From the NCBI GenBank assembly GCA_964600615.1, contig CAZRJK010000006.1, positions 14,744 to 78,743 on the forward strand: DNA of 64,000 nt, read 5' to 3'. The notes beneath the pieces are model-generated. The model was given only the letters and a program-made list of their open reading frames with translations. It was not told the origin of the DNA and made no database searches. The stretch is from RUG11198 sp964600615 (GTDB lineage: Bacteria; Bacillota_I; Bacilli_A; RF39; UBA660). Of the stretch, positions 14,492 to 24,712 are shown piece by piece (the stretch's first letter is position 1; each line of letters opens with the position of its first letter). A program made the position numbers and the translations under genes.

Positions 14492-16402
14492 ATGCCAAAA
14501 ACAAGTAGTTATGATGAAAGCTCAATAAAAATATTAGAAGGATTAGAAGCTGTAAGAAAAAGACCTGGTATGTATATAGGCTCTACTGATAAAAGAGGAT
14601 TACACCATCTAGTATGGGAAATAGTTGATAACGGAGTAGATGAAGCCTTAAATGGATATGGTAATCATATTAAAATAACTATGCATAAAGACGGATCAGT
14701 AAGTGTAACTGACTCAGGACGTGGAATTCCTACAGGAATGCACGAATCAGGAAAAAGCACCCCTGAAGTAATATATACTGTTTTACATGCCGGTGGAAAA
14801 TTTGAAAGTGGTGGCTATAAAGTATCAGGAGGATTACACGGCGTAGGTGCTTCTGTAGTAAATGCTTTATCTTCATGGATGGAAGTAACAACTAGAAGAG
14901 ATGGAGCAGAATACTTTATTAGCTTTAAAGATGGGGGACATCTAGATAAAAAATTAACCAAAATAGGAACAACCAATAGAACAGGAACAACCGTAAGATT
15001 TATGCCAGACCCTGAAATATTTTCTACAACAGAATTTAATTTCTCAACTATTTGTGAAAGAATGCAAGAATGTGCATTCCTAATCGATGGACTTATTATT
15101 GAAATAACAGATGAAATAGAAGGAAAACAAGAAAAATATGTCTATGAAAATGGCTTAGAATCATTTTGCGAATATCTAAATGAAGGAAAAAATGAAATCC
15201 ATAAAGTATTATGTTTTAATGGTATGAAAGATAAAATAAATGTATCAGTAGCCTTACAATATACCGATAGTTATTCAGAAAATATCGTATCATTTGTAAA
15301 TAACGTTAAAACATCTGATGGAGGAACACATGAAGTAGGATTTAAAACTGCTATCACTAAAGTAATAAATGACTATGCTAAAGAAAATGGCTTTATTAAA
15401 AATAAAGATAAAGCCTTTGAAGGATCTGATGTAAGGGAAGGATTAACTGCTATCATAAGTGTCCAAATACCAGAAAATCTCCTTCAATTTGAAGGACAAA
15501 CCAAAGCTAAATTAGGAACACCAATAGCAAGAAGCATCGTAGAAAATATAACTACAGAACAATTAAAATTCTTCTTAGAAGAAAATAATAAAATAGCAAC
15601 CACTATCGTAACTAAAGCCTTAAAAGGTAAAGAAGCAAGAGAAGCAGCTAGAAAAGCCAGAGAAGAAACAAGAAAAGGAAAAGACGCTAAAAAATTAGAT
15701 AAAATATTAAGTGGTAAATTAACTCCAGCCCAAACAAAAGATAAAACAATCAAAGAATTATTCATAGTAGAGGGTGATTCAGCAGGAGGTTCAGCAAAAC
15801 AAGGAAGAGATAGAAAAACACAAGCTATCTTACCACTAAGAGGTAAAGTAATAAATACCGAAAAAGCTAAACTAGAAGAAATATTTAAAAATGAAGAAAT
15901 AAACACTCTAATTCATACAATAGGTGCAGGATATGGTAGTAACTTTAATATAAAAGATATTAATTATGGCAAAGTAATAATTATGACCGATGCTGATGAT
16001 GATGGAGCCCATATACAATGCTTGTTATTAACTTTCTTCTATCGTTATATGAAACCATTGATAGAAGATGGCCATTTATATATTGCTATGCCACCACTAT
16101 ATAGATTACAAATAGGAAATAAAGAACACTATGTATGGACCAATGAAGAATTAAAAGAACTAACCAAAGGAAAATCTAATTACAAAATATCTAGATATAA
16201 AGGATTAGGTGAAATGAATGCCTCTCAACTATGGGAAACAACAATGGATCCAAAACAAAGAAGTTTAGTAAAAGTAAACATAGAAGATGTAGCCCTAGCA
16301 GAAAAAAGAGTATCTGTCTTAATGGGAGATGCTGTAGAACCAAGAAAGAATTGGATAAATGAAAATGTTATCTTCTCTTTAGAAGATAATTACCAAATTT
16401 AA
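14492..16402 (+). CDS. parE: DNA topoisomerase IV subunit B
   Basis: 636 residues. It has the GHKL ATPase motifs EIVDNGVDEAL, DSGRGIP and GGLHGVGASVVNALS, the TOPRIM motifs FIVEGDSAGGSAKQGRDR and TDADDDGAHI, and a C-terminal GLGEMN/RKNWI region. TDKRGLHHLVWE and PTGMHESGKSTPEVIYTVLH are closer to ParE than GyrB. Topo IV decatenates daughter chromosomes. parC normally follows parE in Firmicutes; here the next gene is a giant surface protein and no parC is visible. If the genome has only one type II B-subunit it might serve both roles, which cannot be judged here. Confidence 0.88.
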   Translation: MPKTSSYDESSIKILEGLEAVRKRPGMYIGSTDKRGLHHLVWEIVDNGVDEALNGYGNHIKITMHKDGSVSVTDSGRGIPTGMHESGKSTPEVIYTVLHAGGKFESGGYKVSGGLHGVGASVVNALSSWMEVTTRRDGAEYFISFKDGGHLDKKLTKIGTTNRTGTTVRFMPDPEIFSTTEFNFSTICERMQECAFLIDGLIIEITDEIEGKQEKYVYENGLESFCEYLNEGKNEIHKVLCFNGMKDKINVSVALQYTDSYSENIVSFVNNVKTSDGGTHEVGFKTAITKVINDYAKENGFIKNKDKAFEGSDVREGLTAIISVQIPENLLQFEGQTKAKLGTPIARSIVENITTEQLKFFLEENNKIATTIVTKALKGKEAREAARKAREETRKGKDAKKLDKILSGKLTPAQTKDKTIKELFIVEGDSAGGSAKQGRDRKTQAILPLRGKVINTEKAKLEEIFKNEEINTLIHTIGAGYGSNFNIKDINYGKVIIMTDADDDGAHIQCLLLTFFYRYMKPLIEDGHLYIAMPPLYRLQIGNKEHYVWTNEELKELTKGKSNYKISRYKGLGEMNASQLWETTMDPKQRSLVKVNIEDVALAEKRVSVLMGDAVEPRKNWINENVIFSLEDNYQI

Positions 16403-16416
16403 TTATATATAATATT

Positions 16417-16446
16417 AAAATATCTAAATAATTATTTAGATATTTT
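16417..16446 (+). terminator. Probable terminator of parE
   Basis: AAAATATCTAAATAATTATT plus its mirror arm form a perfect inverted repeat ending in TTTTAATTT; the T-run is short. Confidence 0.55.
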
Positions 16447-16533
16447 AATTTGAGACAATTTAGCAACTTATGTTTCATCACAATTAATTGTTAGTTAAAA
16501 CAATATTTTTTTATAGATTTTTTATAAGCAATA

Positions 16534-16562
16534 TTGCAATATCTTATATTCTTTTATATAAT
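16534..16562 (+). promoter_or_regulatory. Promoter of the giant surface protein
   Basis: TTGCAA (16534-16539), 17-base spacer, TATAAT (16557-16562), 42 bases before the chosen start. Confidence 0.7.
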
Positions 16563-16604
16563 ATATATATATACAATGAAATACTAGGGAAAGTAGGTGA
16601 TATT

Positions 16605-19600
16605 ATGTTTAGAGATAAGACTAAATTAATAGGCTTTATTTTAGGTTTAATTTTATTCTCTATTACTGTAACATCACTTACTTATGCTTACTATGCTTGG
16701 CAAAGTAGTAATACTAATATTACTTTTAATATTAATGATCAATATTTCTATTGTGAGACTGATATTGATTCTGGTATTAGTAATTTATCACCTGTTAATG
16801 ATTATAAAGATGGGGTATTACATAAATTTAAAGTTAATAATGTTGCTAATAAGAATACAACTTTTTCTGTTACAATGAATATTGAATCTATTGATGAAGT
16901 ATTAAAGGATCCTTCATTTAAATATAAATTGATGGTAGATAAGACTAATGGATCTAATAATTGTCAAACTGGAGCTTCTGGTTGTGAAGAAGTAGCAAGT
17001 GGTAACTTTAGTAATGTACATGTAGGTAATAATAATTTAGTGCCTTCTATAACATTACCTAATAATAGTAGATATGAATATTATTTCTTTATGTATATAG
17101 ATGGTGCTATGAATAATCCTAGTGGAATGCAATCAGCATCTATGGTATCAACATTAGGAGTATGTGATATATATGTAACATTTGATACTACAGAAGGAGA
17201 AACCACAGTAAGTCCAGTAGCAAAGAAAGTAATAGAAGGAGATACATATGGCACGTTACCTACACCTGTAAGAAGCAATGCAGTAGTTACATATAATTAT
17301 AATGGGGCTACAGGTGGAAATAGTGTAGCTAGTGATACTGTTAGTTTTACTTTTGGGGGATGGTATAAGGAGCAAGCATTTACTAATCAAGTAACTTCTA
17401 GTACTCTAGTAACTAGTTCAATAAATCATACAGTATATCCAAAATGGACTAAAAGTAAAACTATAATATTACCAACGCCTACAAGAACGGGATATATATT
17501 TGAAGGGTGGTATAGTGATAGTAGCTTTAATAATAAAGTAGGCGATGGAGGAGGTAGTTATAATCCTTCTAAGAGTACTCCTTTATATGCTAAATGGAAA
17601 CAAGCAAATTATATGAATACTAATACTAATGCTCTTTATATGACTTTAAATGAAGCTTTGAGTGATGTGTCTTCAAATCAAACTATAAAAGTATTAGTTG
17701 GGGTTACTGAAACCGAAACAGCTACTTTGGCTTCTGGGAAAACGGGTATTACATTAGATTTAAATGGTAAGACAACAACAATTGACGGAATGCCTATAAC
17801 TAATAATGGTGGATTAACAGTTGTAAGTAATATTAGTGGTGGCGTTTTAACTGGTGGTGGGTCTGCTATAATTAATACTGGGACAGGAAATCTAACGGTA
17901 TCAAGTGGAGTAATAACGGCTCTTTGGGATCCTTTAAGAAATGAAGGAACAGGTACAATAATGGTGACAGGTGGAACAATAACAGCAACTTATAGTTATT
18001 ATGCAATAGTTAATAATTCAACTGGTACAGTTAGTATAAGTAATGGAACTGTAACTGGTGTAACAGGTGGTATAGATAATTATTCAACTGGTATAGTTAA
18101 TGTAAGCGGTGGAACTATACAGGGAATTATTGGAATAGGTGGTGGTGCTGGTACAGTTAATATAAGTGGTGGTAGTATAAATGGATCATCAACGGGAATA
18201 TCAGTATCAACAGGGACTCTAGTAATTACTAGTGGACAAGTTTCTGGTGCAGGGGTAGGTGTATTTTTATCTGGTGTTGGGACTTTGACAATGGGACAAA
18301 ATACTGGAACTCCAAGTATTACTAACCCAATAATAAGTGCTACTGATACCTCTGATTCTTATGGGGTACGTATAGAAAATTCTAATGCAACTTATAATTT
18401 CTATGATGGAAAAGTATCATCCGCTAGTGGTACTAATACGTCAATATACTATAGTGGCACTATAAATACTCCAAGTAGTTATGAAGTTGTTAAGTCTACT
18501 AATAATGGGGTGGAAACAGCTATTTTGAGTAGAATAACATATTCTATTACTTATATGGATTGTGGAAATACAACTTTTAGTGGAACGCACGGAAATAATT
18601 ATCCACAAAACTATACTGTAGGAAGTGGGGCAACCCTTGATAGTCCAACTAAAACAGGATATACATTTGGAGGATATTATTCATCTAGTGCTTGTAGTGG
18701 TACTGCTGTTACTAATATTAGTTCTGGGGATTCTGGTAATAAGACTTTCTATGCTAAATGGACCACTAATACTTATACAGTTCATCATTCAGCAAATCCT
18801 TCACAATGTAATCTTAGTATTCCAGATGATACAGTAACATATGAACAAGAATATAATCCTTACATTTCATATAATAATGAAACAGGAGCTAGCATAGTTG
18901 AAATGAAAGCTGGAATAGTTTGCCCAGGTTATTCTCTATCTAGTTGGACAGCTACGGGTATAAATACTGCTACTTCTCAATACGAGACTTCAACTACTGA
19001 TGAATTAGAATGGATTAGTTGGAATGGTAGTACTCCTCTTGCTCCTGCTTTTACACAGACCGTTATTTATCCAATTTTTAAGAATTTAACTCCTACTAAT
19101 AACGCTGAAGTAACAATGATTAGTAATTGGACCCCAGTAAATTATAACATTAATTATACACTTAATGGTGGAACTAAAGTTACATCATGTCAAAGTGGAG
19201 CAAGTCCTACAACAGGAACATATGATTCTATTGTAAGAATATGTCCACCAACTAAGACCGTAACAGTAAGTGGTAACGCTAATGGAACAGGTGTATCATT
19301 TACTAATCCTAGCACAGGACAAGCGCAAACATTTACTGGTTGGACAAGCACAACAATAGGATCGAACGCCAAGTATAGCGAACAAGGAACAGCTTTTGGT
19401 AATTGGAATGGTTCTCTTACTAACTATCAATTTTATAAAAACTTAAAAAACTATGGAACCGTTACTATGGTAGCTAATTGGACTCCGGTAGCAGTAACTT
19501 TACCTACATTTAATAACCCTGCTGGCAAAACATGTAATTGGTATACTGAACAATCTGGCGGCACTTTAATGGGGGGGAGCGGTGCAAGTTGGACCCCACC

Positions 19601-22600
19601 AGCAGATTCAGCATCATCCGTTACAGCATATCTAAGATGTACAGCCAATCCAACATACACGGTAACGTATAATTCTGGAGTTAATATATTTTCCCTATTC
19701 AACGAAGATATGACACAATGGGGAATCAGTGGAGGAAACCCCACCTTTACAAAAGAAATTGATACATCAGGTAGCCATACTTATTACACAATTGGAGGAA
19801 CACCTGAAAAAATCTATAAAGAAATAACATTAGAACCAAATACAACTTATTATTTTTCTGTAAGTATATGGAATGATAATCCAAACAGTGTATTAGGTTC
19901 AATCAGATCAGAATCAATTACTGGAACATCTTTTTGCAACTTAACAATTCCTGATTATGAAGATTCTGAACAACATTGTACCTTTACAACTTCTACTGAA
20001 ACTACTTATTATGTAGTATTTGATTTTGGAGGCTCAGCAGGAAATGAAGTATATTTTGAATCCTTTAAACTAAAATATACAAATTTAAATGGCAATGATG
20101 TTATTGCAACAGAAGAAAAAACGGTGACTTATGGTTTGACCTATGGAACCCAACCAACTTATACCAAAGCAGGTTATACTTTTGCCGGTTGGTATACCCA
20201 AACAACTGGTGGAACACAAATCACAAGTAATACAACAGTTACTGCAACAAGTGATCATACATTATATGCTCATTGGACTTTGAATAATCCAACAGCCCCA
20301 ACAATATCTGGGGGAACAACTAAAGTATATGGATATACTGCTACAAATCTAAGTTGTAATAATACTACTGCATATGAAGGTGTAACAAAATATTATAAAT
20401 TCGGTTATTCTACAACATCTGGAGGAAGCGTAACATGGCTAGGTTCAGCCACAACTACTGGAACAAAATCAATTGCTGCAAGAGAGTTTATTGGTACTAG
20501 ATATTATAAATGTCGTATATATGTTACAGACGGAATTAGCACATCAAGTACAGTAACTTCCTCATCCTCTACAACCATGTCATTAGTACGTGCAAGAATT
20601 AATTTTGATGCAACTACTAATGGAGGCAGTTTAACGGGTTCAAGTTCAGGATATATAGAATATGATCAACATGTTTATGATCATCTAATTAATTCCCGCA
20701 CCACTACAGGCAGTATTATTTTTCTAGAGTCAATTGCCGAAATCACAAATTATAGTGGAAAAATATATTCTCAACCAAGTGCTAATTCTAGTATTATTGA
20801 AGATTTAGCGGGAAGTGCTGTTTTTGTTAATTACGGATCTAGTATTAACGGATTTGAAAGAATTGCAGATGATAGTGCAGAAATGACATCTGGATATACA
20901 CAATCTAGTAATATAAATATTATCGATATTGCTGGTATTTATGCAACAAAACAAAACAAAAGATTCACCGGTTGGTGGACTGCTGCTACTGGTGGATATA
21001 AAGTAATTGATGAATTTGGGCAACCGCAAAAAAATATTGGTGGTTGGACAAATAGTAGTGGTAATTTTATTTTAACATCTGCCTCAGACACATCAACTGC
21101 AAATAAATTATATGCTCAATTTGAAGATTATGAGTTTAATATTACTTATAAAAATAATTATAGTAACAGCACTAATTATAATGGTTTAACTTGGACAAAT
21201 AGTGAATATCTTAATTTTGATGGTGTAGATGATTTTGTAAATCTTGGTCAAATTAATAATGACTATGCTACTTATTCTGTAAGCTTTATGGCAACTAATT
21301 TAAATGGAACCCAACAGCAATTGATAGGTAATGAGCATGCAGGTGGTGGTGGAATTTTCATTAATACCAGCAATCAATTAGTTGGCGAGTTCTATATTGA
21401 TGGAGAGTATAAACAGGTTTATACCCCTAATGCCATAACGGCAAATACTAGATACTCTGCAACTGTTACTTATGATGGCTCAACGGTAAGATTATATGTG
21501 AATGGTTCTGAAGTTGGTACAGCAGTCAGTGTCACAGGAGTAATTTCACCACCAAGAGGTTACAATACTGACCAAGAGCCTACAAGGTTAGTTCTTGGAG
21601 CAAATCCCGAGGGTAATCATGCAGAGGCATATTTCTTCAAAGGACGAATATATTCTGTAGAAGTGTACGATAGGGGATTAACTGCAGCAGAGGTACTTGT
21701 TAATTATAATGGAACTTCTATAGCTAATGATGGAGCTGTTAAGATTATATCTAATCAGCTTACTACTTTAGATCAAGTAATTTATAAAAAAGTATATGGT
21801 AGTACGTTGGGTACTCAATTTGTTCCAGATAGACCTGGTTATACCTTTGCTGGTTGGTATACTGCTGCATCTGGTGGAACACAAGTTACAAGTAGTACAG
21901 CTGTTCCTGCTGATAATACCACTTATTACGCACATTGGACTGCTGCACCAGTTGTTCCAGTTAGATTACATGGTATTGGTGGAATATACAGTCAATGGAA
22001 TAATATAACCGGAAAATATAGTGCCACATATAATGATGGAACTGGTCATACAGCAAATACTACTAATACTTGGTGGGATATGAGTGGTTCTGGACATACT
22101 GGTGCAGTTGGATCTGGTATTACTTGGGGTGATGATTATGCCTCATTTGACGGTACAGCTAATTCCTATGTATCTTTGCAAGCTCAAAATGCTGCTAGAC
22201 AAACATTAATGCTTACTTTTTCCACAACTGATGCCAGCACAAATCAATATATATTTGGTAATTGGCATGCTGGTGGCGGTGGTATAAGAATAAGCAGTGG
22301 AAAAATTTTAGGTGAGTTTTATATCGGAGGAGATTGGCGACCTGTTAATACTGGTGTTTCAGTAGTTAACAACAAAAAATATTCTGTTGCTTTAACTTAT
22401 GATGGATCAGCTGTAACTGCTTATGTTGATGGTGTACAAAAAGGAACGCCATATTCAATAACCGGAAGTATTGGAGCTCCTACTAACAGCACAGCAATGA
22501 TGATGGGATGTAATCCTAAAGGAACAGCTTGTGAAAACAATTATTTTAAAGGTAAAATATATGAAGCAGCAATTAGAAGTGATACAATTGACAGCACTAT

Positions 22601-23249
22601 AATAGAATATAATCATGGTAACACTACTTCTTATAATAGTAATATTTGGGTACCAAATGCTGCTAGAAATGGATATAATTTTGCTGGATGGTTCCCTGCA
22701 ACAATTACTTCATTAGGATTCTATGATGAAAATAATAGAATATATCCAAATCAATTGTTTGAAAGAACTGATATTACGGAACTAAATCTTTATGCTAAAT
22801 GGACACCTATAATAGCTTCAGGAACATTCAATATTAAGCCAGCCAATAGTAATTATTGCTTGGAGCCATATAATAATGGAACTGCTGATAATACAGGATT
22901 AAGGATATATTCTTGTAATTCAAGTAGATTAGGGCAAAAATGGAAAATTACTCAAATGGGTGATGGTTATGTAAGGATATATAACCCTAATGCAAGTAAT
23001 AAGAGTATTACTATAAAGGATGGTACTGTGGGTAACGGTAAAGAAATGGTTATTTATACCTGGAGTGGTGCTTTCCAACAAAGATGGCTTGGAATTGAAA
23101 CTACTAATGGTTATCAATTAGCAAGTGCTAAAGGTAGAGGATATGGCCTTCATGTAGTAGGTGATACATTTGCAAATAATAAAACTGTAGAATTAAATAC
23201 GTTAGGTACGACAGCTGGATATATATGGACTTTTGTTGCAGTAAGTTAA
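16605..23249 (+). CDS. Giant multidomain surface protein (InlB-type repeats, beta-helix, LamG, ricin-type lectin)
   Basis: 2,214 residues. The start at 16605 is chosen because AGGTGAT precedes it and MFRDKTKLIGFILGLILFSI begins a clean signal anchor or signal peptide; an in-frame ATG at 16488 has no ribosome site. Domains in order: an N-terminal Cys-containing beta domain (to about 205), several Listeria-Bacteroides/InlB B-type repeats with GGWY/AGW and YAKW/AHW motifs, a Gly/Thr/Ser-rich beta-helix segment (about 346-632), further InlB-like repeats, two LamG-like modules (about 1529-1705 and 1812-2005, each with HAGGGGI and a GEFYI-G strand), and a C-terminal ricin B-type module (about 2069-2214). 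No LPXTG or C-terminal helix is present. Likely an adhesin or glycan binder (inference). Base usage is richer in G and T than its neighbours. Confidence 0.85.
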   Translation: MFRDKTKLIGFILGLILFSITVTSLTYAYYAWQSSNTNITFNINDQYFYCETDIDSGISNLSPVNDYKDGVLHKFKVNNVANKNTTFSVTMNIESIDEVLKDPSFKYKLMVDKTNGSNNCQTGASGCEEVASGNFSNVHVGNNNLVPSITLPNNSRYEYYFFMYIDGAMNNPSGMQSASMVSTLGVCDIYVTFDTTEGETTVSPVAKKVIEGDTYGTLPTPVRSNAVVTYNYNGATGGNSVASDTVSFTFGGWYKEQAFTNQVTSSTLVTSSINHTVYPKWTKSKTIILPTPTRTGYIFEGWYSDSSFNNKVGDGGGSYNPSKSTPLYAKWKQANYMNTNTNALYMTLNEALSDVSSNQTIKVLVGVTETETATLASGKTGITLDLNGKTTTIDGMPITNNGGLTVVSNISGGVLTGGGSAIINTGTGNLTVSSGVITALWDPLRNEGTGTIMVTGGTITATYSYYAIVNNSTGTVSISNGTVTGVTGGIDNYSTGIVNVSGGTIQGIIGIGGGAGTVNISGGSINGSSTGISVSTGTLVITSGQVSGAGVGVFLSGVGTLTMGQNTGTPSITNPIISATDTSDSYGVRIENSNATYNFYDGKVSSASGTNTSIYYSGTINTPSSYEVVKSTNNGVETAILSRITYSITYMDCGNTTFSGTHGNNYPQNYTVGSGATLDSPTKTGYTFGGYYSSSACSGTAVTNISSGDSGNKTFYAKWTTNTYTVHHSANPSQCNLSIPDDTVTYEQEYNPYISYNNETGASIVEMKAGIVCPGYSLSSWTATGINTATSQYETSTTDELEWISWNGSTPLAPAFTQTVIYPIFKNLTPTNNAEVTMISNWTPVNYNINYTLNGGTKVTSCQSGASPTTGTYDSIVRICPPTKTVTVSGNANGTGVSFTNPSTGQAQTFTGWTSTTIGSNAKYSEQGTAFGNWNGSLTNYQFYKNLKNYGTVTMVANWTPVAVTLPTFNNPAGKTCNWYTEQSGGTLMGGSGASWTPPADSASSVTAYLRCTANPTYTVTYNSGVNIFSLFNEDMTQWGISGGNPTFTKEIDTSGSHTYYTIGGTPEKIYKEITLEPNTTYYFSVSIWNDNPNSVLGSIRSESITGTSFCNLTIPDYEDSEQHCTFTTSTETTYYVVFDFGGSAGNEVYFESFKLKYTNLNGNDVIATEEKTVTYGLTYGTQPTYTKAGYTFAGWYTQTTGGTQITSNTTVTATSDHTLYAHWTLNNPTAPTISGGTTKVYGYTATNLSCNNTTAYEGVTKYYKFGYSTTSGGSVTWLGSATTTGTKSIAAREFIGTRYYKCRIYVTDGISTSSTVTSSSSTTMSLVRARINFDATTNGGSLTGSSSGYIEYDQHVYDHLINSRTTTGSIIFLESIAEITNYSGKIYSQPSANSSIIEDLAGSAVFVNYGSSINGFERIADDSAEMTSGYTQSSNINIIDIAGIYATKQNKRFTGWWTAATGGYKVIDEFGQPQKNIGGWTNSSGNFILTSASDTSTANKLYAQFEDYEFNITYKNNYSNSTNYNGLTWTNSEYLNFDGVDDFVNLGQINNDYATYSVSFMATNLNGTQQQLIGNEHAGGGGIFINTSNQLVGEFYIDGEYKQVYTPNAITANTRYSATVTYDGSTVRLYVNGSEVGTAVSVTGVISPPRGYNTDQEPTRLVLGANPEGNHAEAYFFKGRIYSVEVYDRGLTAAEVLVNYNGTSIANDGAVKIISNQLTTLDQVIYKKVYGSTLGTQFVPDRPGYTFAGWYTAASGGTQVTSSTAVPADNTTYYAHWTAAPVVPVRLHGIGGIYSQWNNITGKYSATYNDGTGHTANTTNTWWDMSGSGHTGAVGSGITWGDDYASFDGTANSYVSLQAQNAARQTLMLTFSTTDASTNQYIFGNWHAGGGGIRISSGKILGEFYIGGDWRPVNTGVSVVNNKKYSVALTYDGSAVTAYVDGVQKGTPYSITGSIGAPTNSTAMMMGCNPKGTACENNYFKGKIYEAAIRSDTIDSTIIEYNHGNTTSYNSNIWVPNAARNGYNFAGWFPATITSLGFYDENNRIYPNQLFERTDITELNLYAKWTPIIASGTFNIKPANSNYCLEPYNNGTADNTGLRIYSCNSSRLGQKWKITQMGDGYVRIYNPNASNKSITIKDGTVGNGKEMVIYTWSGAFQQRWLGIETTNGYQLASAKGRGYGLHVVGDTFANNKTVELNTLGTTAGYIWTFVAVS
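21190..22620 (+). repeat. Duplicated LamG-like module
   Basis: Two copies of a roughly 180-residue module inside the giant protein (about 21190-21720 and 22040-22620). They share FDG, AGGGGI, GEFYI-G, YSVALTYDGS-like and YFKGKIY-like motifs but have clearly diverged at DNA level, so the duplication is not recent. Confidence 0.7.
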
Positions 23250-23250
23250 T

Positions 23251-23282
23251 AAAAAGATTTACGAATTATCGTAAATCTTTTT
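23251..23282 (+). terminator. Terminator of the giant surface protein
   Basis: AAAAAGATTTACGA / TCGTAAATCTTTTT hairpin immediately after the stop codon. Confidence 0.85.
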
Positions 23283-23351
23283 GTCCAGTAATTTATTTCT
23301 TCATTGTTTACTATTTTTATTTTAAGTGTTATAATTAATTAAGGTGTTATT

Positions 23352-23831
23352 ATGAAAATAAAAAATTATGTAAGTATAAAAAGTATATTGATATTAGTAG
23401 TTGTTGTGGTAGCACTTTTTCTTTCATTTGTTTTGCCCAAATCTAATTTTTTTAGAGTTAGAAATATGAGTTATGTAAATGAAGCAGTATATGCTAGTGC
23501 TAGGATGTTAATCTCTAACAATAAAAACAATGTTACATTAAGTGGTAACTGTAATAGTGGTGTGGAATATGTTAGTATTTCCAAAATTAAATATGAAGGT
23601 AATTTAGAATATGATGTTATTGATGATAGAATATATGTTAATTTTTTAACAGATATTAAATATTTGTTTGTTCCCGATGTTTTGAAGAAATCTGATATGT
23701 CTATTAGATTAAATGAAGAGAATAGTTATGTGATAGTTAAATATGATTGTAAGAAAAAAGATTATTATTATGCAGAATTTTCTTCAGAAGAAAAAGAAGG
23801 ATATAGTTTCATGAACTGGATAAAAAAATAA
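23352..23831 (+). CDS. Small membrane-anchored exported protein, unknown
   Basis: 159 residues with one N-terminal helix (about 11-29, SILILVVVVVALFLSFVLP) and an exported domain with two cysteines. An extended -10 (TGTTATAAT) lies about 20 bases upstream and AAGGTG before the start. It sits between the giant surface protein and spoIIGA and has terminators on both sides. I do not recognise it. Codon use is T/G richer, like the giant protein upstream, so the two may have been acquired together (inference). Confidence 0.65.
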   Translation: MKIKNYVSIKSILILVVVVVALFLSFVLPKSNFFRVRNMSYVNEAVYASARMLISNNKNNVTLSGNCNSGVEYVSISKIKYEGNLEYDVIDDRIYVNFLTDIKYLFVPDVLKKSDMSIRLNEENSYVIVKYDCKKKDYYYAEFSSEEKEGYSFMNWIKK

Positions 23832-23858
23832 AAGTAAAAAAAGTAAAAGAATAGTAAA

Positions 23859-23890
23859 AAATATGACATAATACTTGTCATATTTTTTTT
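23859..23890 (+). terminator. Terminator
   Basis: AAATATGACA / TGTCATATTT stem with a 7-base loop followed by a long T-run, upstream of spoIIGA. Confidence 0.8.
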
Positions 23891-23911
23891 ATACTATACT
23901 AGGTGATTATA

Positions 23912-24712
23912 ATGAAAATATATATAGACCTAGTATTACTATTAAACTTTGGCTTTGATTTATTATTATTAATATCAGTAGCCTTAATATTAAGAAGACA
24001 AACAGATTTAAAAAGATTATTAATCTCATCTTCTATTGGATCTATTACTATATTATCTATGTTTATAGAATTAAATAGCTTTTTATTATTTATAATTAAA
24101 ATATTAATATCTCTAATAATGGTATATATAACATTCGGCTATAAAAATATAAAATATACCTTAAAAAACTTATTTTATTTATATACATCAAGTATTATTC
24201 TAGGAGGATTCTTATATTTTCTAAATCTTCAATTTTCATATAATAATAAAGGCTTAGTCTTTTATTTTAATGGATTATCTATAAATGTAATAATATTAAT
24301 AATACTAAGTCCTATAATAATATATGCTTATATTAAACAAGCATTAGAACTTAAAAATAATTATTCTAATTATTATAATATAGACATATATTTAAAAAAT
24401 GGACTAGTTATACCTACAACAGCTTTTCTAGATACAGGAAATATACTAGAAGATCCCTATAAAAAAAGGCCTATTATATTACTTAATAAAGAAATATTAA
24501 AAATAGACTATGAAAAAGATAAAATACTATTAGTCCCGTATGATACATTAAATAATCATGGATTATTAAAATGTATCATACCAGATAAAATATTCATTCA
24601 AGGAGTAGGTTTTAGAAATAACTTCTTAGTAGGACTATCAAATGAAAAAATTAAAATAGATGGAGTAGATTGTATCTTAAATACTAAATTATTAGAAAGG
24701 ACTAATATATGA
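23912..24712 (+). CDS. spoIIGA: Sporulation sigma-E processing peptidase SpoIIGA
   Basis: 266 residues. The first half has five or so membrane helices. The second half is a retropepsin-like aspartic protease domain with the catalytic-type motif TTAFLDTGNILEDP (about 166-179) followed by LLVPYDTL and a GVDCILN end. In Bacillus it cleaves pro-sigma-E in the mother cell after septation. The ATG at 23912 follows AGGTGAT; the GTG at 23903 is inside that site. It overlaps sigE by 4 bases, the classic spoIIGA-sigE pair. Active-site Asp is present. Confidence 0.93.
   Translation: MKIYIDLVLLLNFGFDLLLLISVALILRRQTDLKRLLISSSIGSITILSMFIELNSFLLFIIKILISLIMVYITFGYKNIKYTLKNLFYLYTSSIILGGFLYFLNLQFSYNNKGLVFYFNGLSINVIILIILSPIIIYAYIKQALELKNNYSNYYNIDIYLKNGLVIPTTAFLDTGNILEDPYKKRPIILLNKEILKIDYEKDKILLVPYDTLNNHGLLKCIIPDKIFIQGVGFRNNFLVGLSNEKIKIDGVDCILNTKLLERTNI

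Noticed and set aside
23875..23900. A Spo0A box upstream of spoIIGA (TTGTCAT)
   Set aside because: The match is part of the terminator hairpin and misses the conserved CG of the 0A box.
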